NCBI GenBank assembly: GCA_964431735.1
Contig: CAYSLJ010000248.1
Coordinates: 1-7,105 of the forward strand
Direction: 5' to 3'
Length of the DNA: 7,105 nt
Source: CALARM01 sp964431735
GTDB taxonomy: Bacteria > Vulcanimicrobiota > SpSt-956 > JAKJGF01
Position 1 is the first letter of the stretch; each line of letters starts with the position of its first letter. The notes beneath the pieces were generated by a model that was given only the letters and a program-made list of their open reading frames with translations, ran no database searches and was not told the origin of the DNA. The position numbers were made by a program, and so were the translations under genes. Below are positions 5,380-7,105 of this stretch, in pieces.

Positions 5380-6498
5380 CTATAAAATTCTTTTATATAA
5401 ATTTTCATACTGTATAACTATATTATCAGTATGGAATTTTTCCCTGGCTCTTTTTCTGCCTGCTTCACTCATGTTTTTATATAATTCTTTATCAGTAAGT
5501 ATTTTAAGTCCGTATTTCCCCATAGCTTCTGTGTCGCCTACAGGTGCCAGATAACCTGTTACGCCATGGTCAACCACTTCCGGAATACCTCCTGTATCGC
5601 TTGCCACAACAGGTATCCCTGAAGACATGCTTTCCAGTATTGCAAGTCCGAAACTTTCTGTCCGGGAAGGAAGTAACATAAGATTTGCCGCATTGATTAC
5701 AGGTACAATATTTTTAATTACTCCCATAAAATGGACATCTTTTTTCATGCCCAGTTCCTGTACAAGTTCAGATGCTCTGGTTTTATCAGGCCCGTCGCCT
5801 ACCATTAAAAGAGTGGCAGGTATTTCTTTCCATATATGGTAGAAAGCTTTGATTACATCTTCTATGCGTTTTACAGGACGGAAATTTGAAATATGTATAA
5901 CTACTGCTTTACCGCAGCAACAGAAAGGAGCAATACATCTCGGAAGAGGGGGCTGGCCCGTAACTGTATCAAAGAAATTATAAATAACTTCAATCCTGTT
6001 GTAGTCTATATTGAAGTGATGGCATACTTCTTTTTTCAGGAACTGTGATACTGCTGTTATTGCATCAGAATTTTCTATGGCATAACTTGTTATAGGTTTG
6101 AAAGATGCATTGTTTCCTACCAGTGTTATATCCGTCCCGTGAAGTGTTGTTATTACTTTAAGATGTCGTTCTTTCTTTAAAATATCCCTTGCCAGAATAG
6201 CGGCGATGGAATGGGGAATGGCATAATGAACATGCATTATGGAAATATCTTTTTCTTTTACTACTTCCACCATTTTACTTGCCAGTGCCAGTGTATAGGG
6301 GAAATATTTCATCAGCGGATACTGTTCTACCGTTACTTCGTAATAGGATACATTATCATTTATTTCATCAAGTCTGAATGGTAGATCATAACTGATCATT
6401 GATACATCATGACCGCGTTTCCCCAGTGCTTTTGCAAGTTCTGTAGCTACTACTCCGCTTCCTCCATGGGTGGGATAACAGTTGATTCCTATGTTCAT
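5380..6498 (-). CDS. bshA: BshA-type glycosyltransferase (N-acetyl-alpha-D-glucosaminyl L-malate synthase)
   Basis: This 372-residue GT4-family protein closely resembles BshA along its length. BshA joins GlcNAc from UDP-GlcNAc to L-malate, the first step of bacillithiol synthesis, in the cytosol. Recognisable stretches are INCYPTHGGSGVVATEL (5-21), the PFRL and YPLMKYFPY region (40-68), HAHYALPH-like HVHYAIPHS (89-97), TTLHGTDITLVG (117-128), IHISNFRPVKRIEDV (201-215), VGDGP (233-237), ESFGLAILE (281-289) with the GT4 EX7E glutamates, and GGIPEVV. The start ATG at 6498 has a modest upstream GAG and aligns with the family N-terminus. The variable linker between domains (about 178-197) carries an unusual CIAPFCCCGK. 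No bshB or bshC is in the window. Related GT4 enzymes with other acceptors cannot be fully excluded. Confidence 0.88.
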   Translation of the reverse strand: MNIGINCYPTHGGSGVVATELAKALGKRGHDVSMISYDLPFRLDEINDNVSYYEVTVEQYPLMKYFPYTLALASKMVEVVKEKDISIMHVHYAIPHSIAAILARDILKKERHLKVITTLHGTDITLVGNNASFKPITSYAIENSDAITAVSQFLKKEVCHHFNIDYNRIEVIYNFFDTVTGQPPLPRCIAPFCCCGKAVVIHISNFRPVKRIEDVIKAFYHIWKEIPATLLMVGDGPDKTRASELVQELGMKKDVHFMGVIKNIVPVINAANLMLLPSRTESFGLAILESMSSGIPVVASDTGGIPEVVDHGVTGYLAPVGDTEAMGKYGLKILTDKELYKNMSEAGRKRAREKFHTDNIVIQYENLYKRIL

Positions 6499-6560
6499 TT
6501 TATCATCTCATCTTTCATAGTTATTAAGGAGTTGTAAAAAATAACCTTATCATATTTAAA

Positions 6561-6596
6561 ATCGTGACGCGTAACGCGTAACGCGTGACGCGAGGA
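6561..6596 (-). repeat. Heptanucleotide array 4, exact inverted copy of 1417-1452
   Basis: Four ACGCGTY-type units on the minus strand with flanks, 36 bp identical in reverse complement to array 2. It lies about 60 bp upstream of the bshA start. Together the pair flanks, in inverted orientation, a segment of about 5.1 kb carrying four genes. Confidence 0.95.
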
Positions 6597-6890
6597 CAAA
6601 ACCCATAATTTTCCAGAGTTATTTTCTTACAGTCCCTAAGTACCGCTCCAAATAAATTGGTGTCCATTTCTAAAACCTGTCCCTGGCCGGATTCTTCCGA
6701 AAAAGATATGATCCTGTTGCGTGGCAAGCTGGTTTTACAGACTTTTAATATTTTGCATCTATATCATTTACAACTCTCTTTTAATACGGCATATCTTTTC
6801 CTCCAGAGCCCGGCCAGGGACAGGAGTGAGTGCCATATTTTTTTTGGTACCAATTTACCTGTTGCGGTACTAAGGGTATATATTTTGTCC
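6594..6890. repeat. Diverged inverted-repeat element, nature unknown
   Basis: This covers most of the 607-bp gene-free right end. Matching blocks occur in the same order on the two arms: GGACAAAA (6594-6601 vs 6883-6890), CCCTAAGTACCGC-like (6633-6645 vs 6863-6875, one mismatch), TAAATTGGT, CCTGTCCCTGGCCGG (6676-6690 vs 6810-6824, 15 of 15), and AAAAGATATG (6701-6710 vs 6790-6799). The inner 35-bp arms (6676-6710/6790-6824) match at 29 positions. Indels separate the blocks. No target-site duplication or transposase is seen. It could be a MITE-like relic, two inverted copies of a degenerate gene fragment, or a structured RNA. Confidence 0.6.
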
Positions 6891-6988
6891 TTCAGAGAGT
6901 TCCTTTGGAATGCTGTAAAATAAATACTACTTCCCGGACAGGTTCTAATAAGATTAATTTTATCATAAATACTGCTGGTTTACAATGA

Positions 6989-7039
6989 ACAGGTGATTGA
7001 CGATGAATGATGAATTGCGTTTAAAAATGACAGGTGATT
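6989..7039 (+). repeat. Minor direct repeats with heptad character
   Basis: ACAGGTGATT occurs at 6989-6998 and again at 7030-7039. Between them are two adjacent GATGAAT units. No reading frame or promoter stands out here. This may be a degraded stretch of the same heptad family. Confidence 0.35.
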
Positions 7040-7081
7040 TTACATACAAAGGAAAAAGAAATTTGTTATAGAATATTCAGA

Positions 7082-7105
7082 GTGAAAAGTGAAAGGTGAA
7101 AAGTG
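7082..7105 (+). repeat. AT-rich heptad array cut by the right window edge
   Basis: GTGAAAA, GTGAAAG, GTGAAAA and a partial GTG reach the last base. Same unit as 1340-1353. Another intergenic array probably continues beyond the window. Confidence 0.75.

Larger units (their letters stand above)
6524..6979 (-). pseudogene. Unassigned reading frame interrupted by one TGA
   Basis: A minus-strand frame stays open for 71 codons (6979-6767), meets TGA (6766-6764), and continues in the same frame to 6524. There is no ATG start near its beginning, and the last part runs through heptad array 4. I recognise no family in it. It overlaps the inverted-repeat element, and the plus strand over the same bases (about 6612-6923) is also open, with a shared LSTA..KLV string in the two arms. 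It may be a decayed gene or a by-product of the repeat; other genes here use TGA as a true stop. Confidence 0.2.

Noticed and set aside
6764..6766. TGA recoding (selenocysteine or altered code) in the right-end frame
   Set aside because: Three complete genes in this window use TGA as their stop, the frame has no clear start or family, and no recoding hairpin is evident.
6657..6923. An 88-residue plus-strand frame starting with TTG
   Set aside because: No ribosome site, no recognisable family, and it lies across the inverted-repeat element, so the open frame may be incidental.

Overview
The window is AT-rich bacterial DNA with five complete protein genes, all on the minus strand, and one structured RNA gene on the plus strand. 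The organism cannot be named from the sequence. A bacillithiol-type glycosyltransferase, a eukaryotic-like Ser/Thr kinase ending in a pseudopilin-like domain, and very abundant 7-bp tandem repeats between genes suggest a deep-branching, poorly cultured lineage (for example Candidatus Xenobia/Eremiobacterota-like). That placement is a low-confidence guess.

Layout from left to right. Positions 1-91 are a 7-bp repeat array cut by the window edge. Next comes a good promoter (102-130) and a structured RNA of about 160 nt (136-295). I read this RNA as a bacterial Y RNA of the YrlA type. Its 5' and 3' ends pair into a long interrupted stem. The other end is a circularly permuted tRNA-Leu-like module: anticodon-stem 3' strand, long variable arm, T arm, acceptor stem capped by a GCAA tetraloop, D arm, anticodon-stem 5' strand. 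Convergent to it is an ADP-ribosylglycohydrolase (295-1224), followed leftward-transcribed by a divergent NAD kinase-like protein (1500-2459), a soluble SPFH/band-7 protein (2694-3590), a membrane Ser/Thr kinase (3705-5180) and bshA (5380-6498). Positions 6499-7105 hold no recognisable gene but contain a repeat array and a diverged inverted-repeat structure.

Most intergenic gaps contain heptanucleotide repeats. There is a GC-rich class (GTRAYGC, or ACGCRTY on the other strand) and an AT-rich class (GTGAATA/GTGAAAA/GTGAGTA). Both share a GTRA core, which suggests one repeat superfamily. Two copies form an exact 36-bp inverted pair flanking the NAD kinase-to-bshA segment.

Functional reading (inference): Y RNAs normally tether a Ro/TROVE (Rsr) protein to a nuclease or other effector. 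An ADP-ribosyl hydrolase, an NAD kinase homologue and a soluble SPFH protein lie close by, which fits an RNA-repair or NAD-linked stress neighbourhood. No Ro or RtcB gene is inside the window. BshA and the kinase may simply be neighbours.
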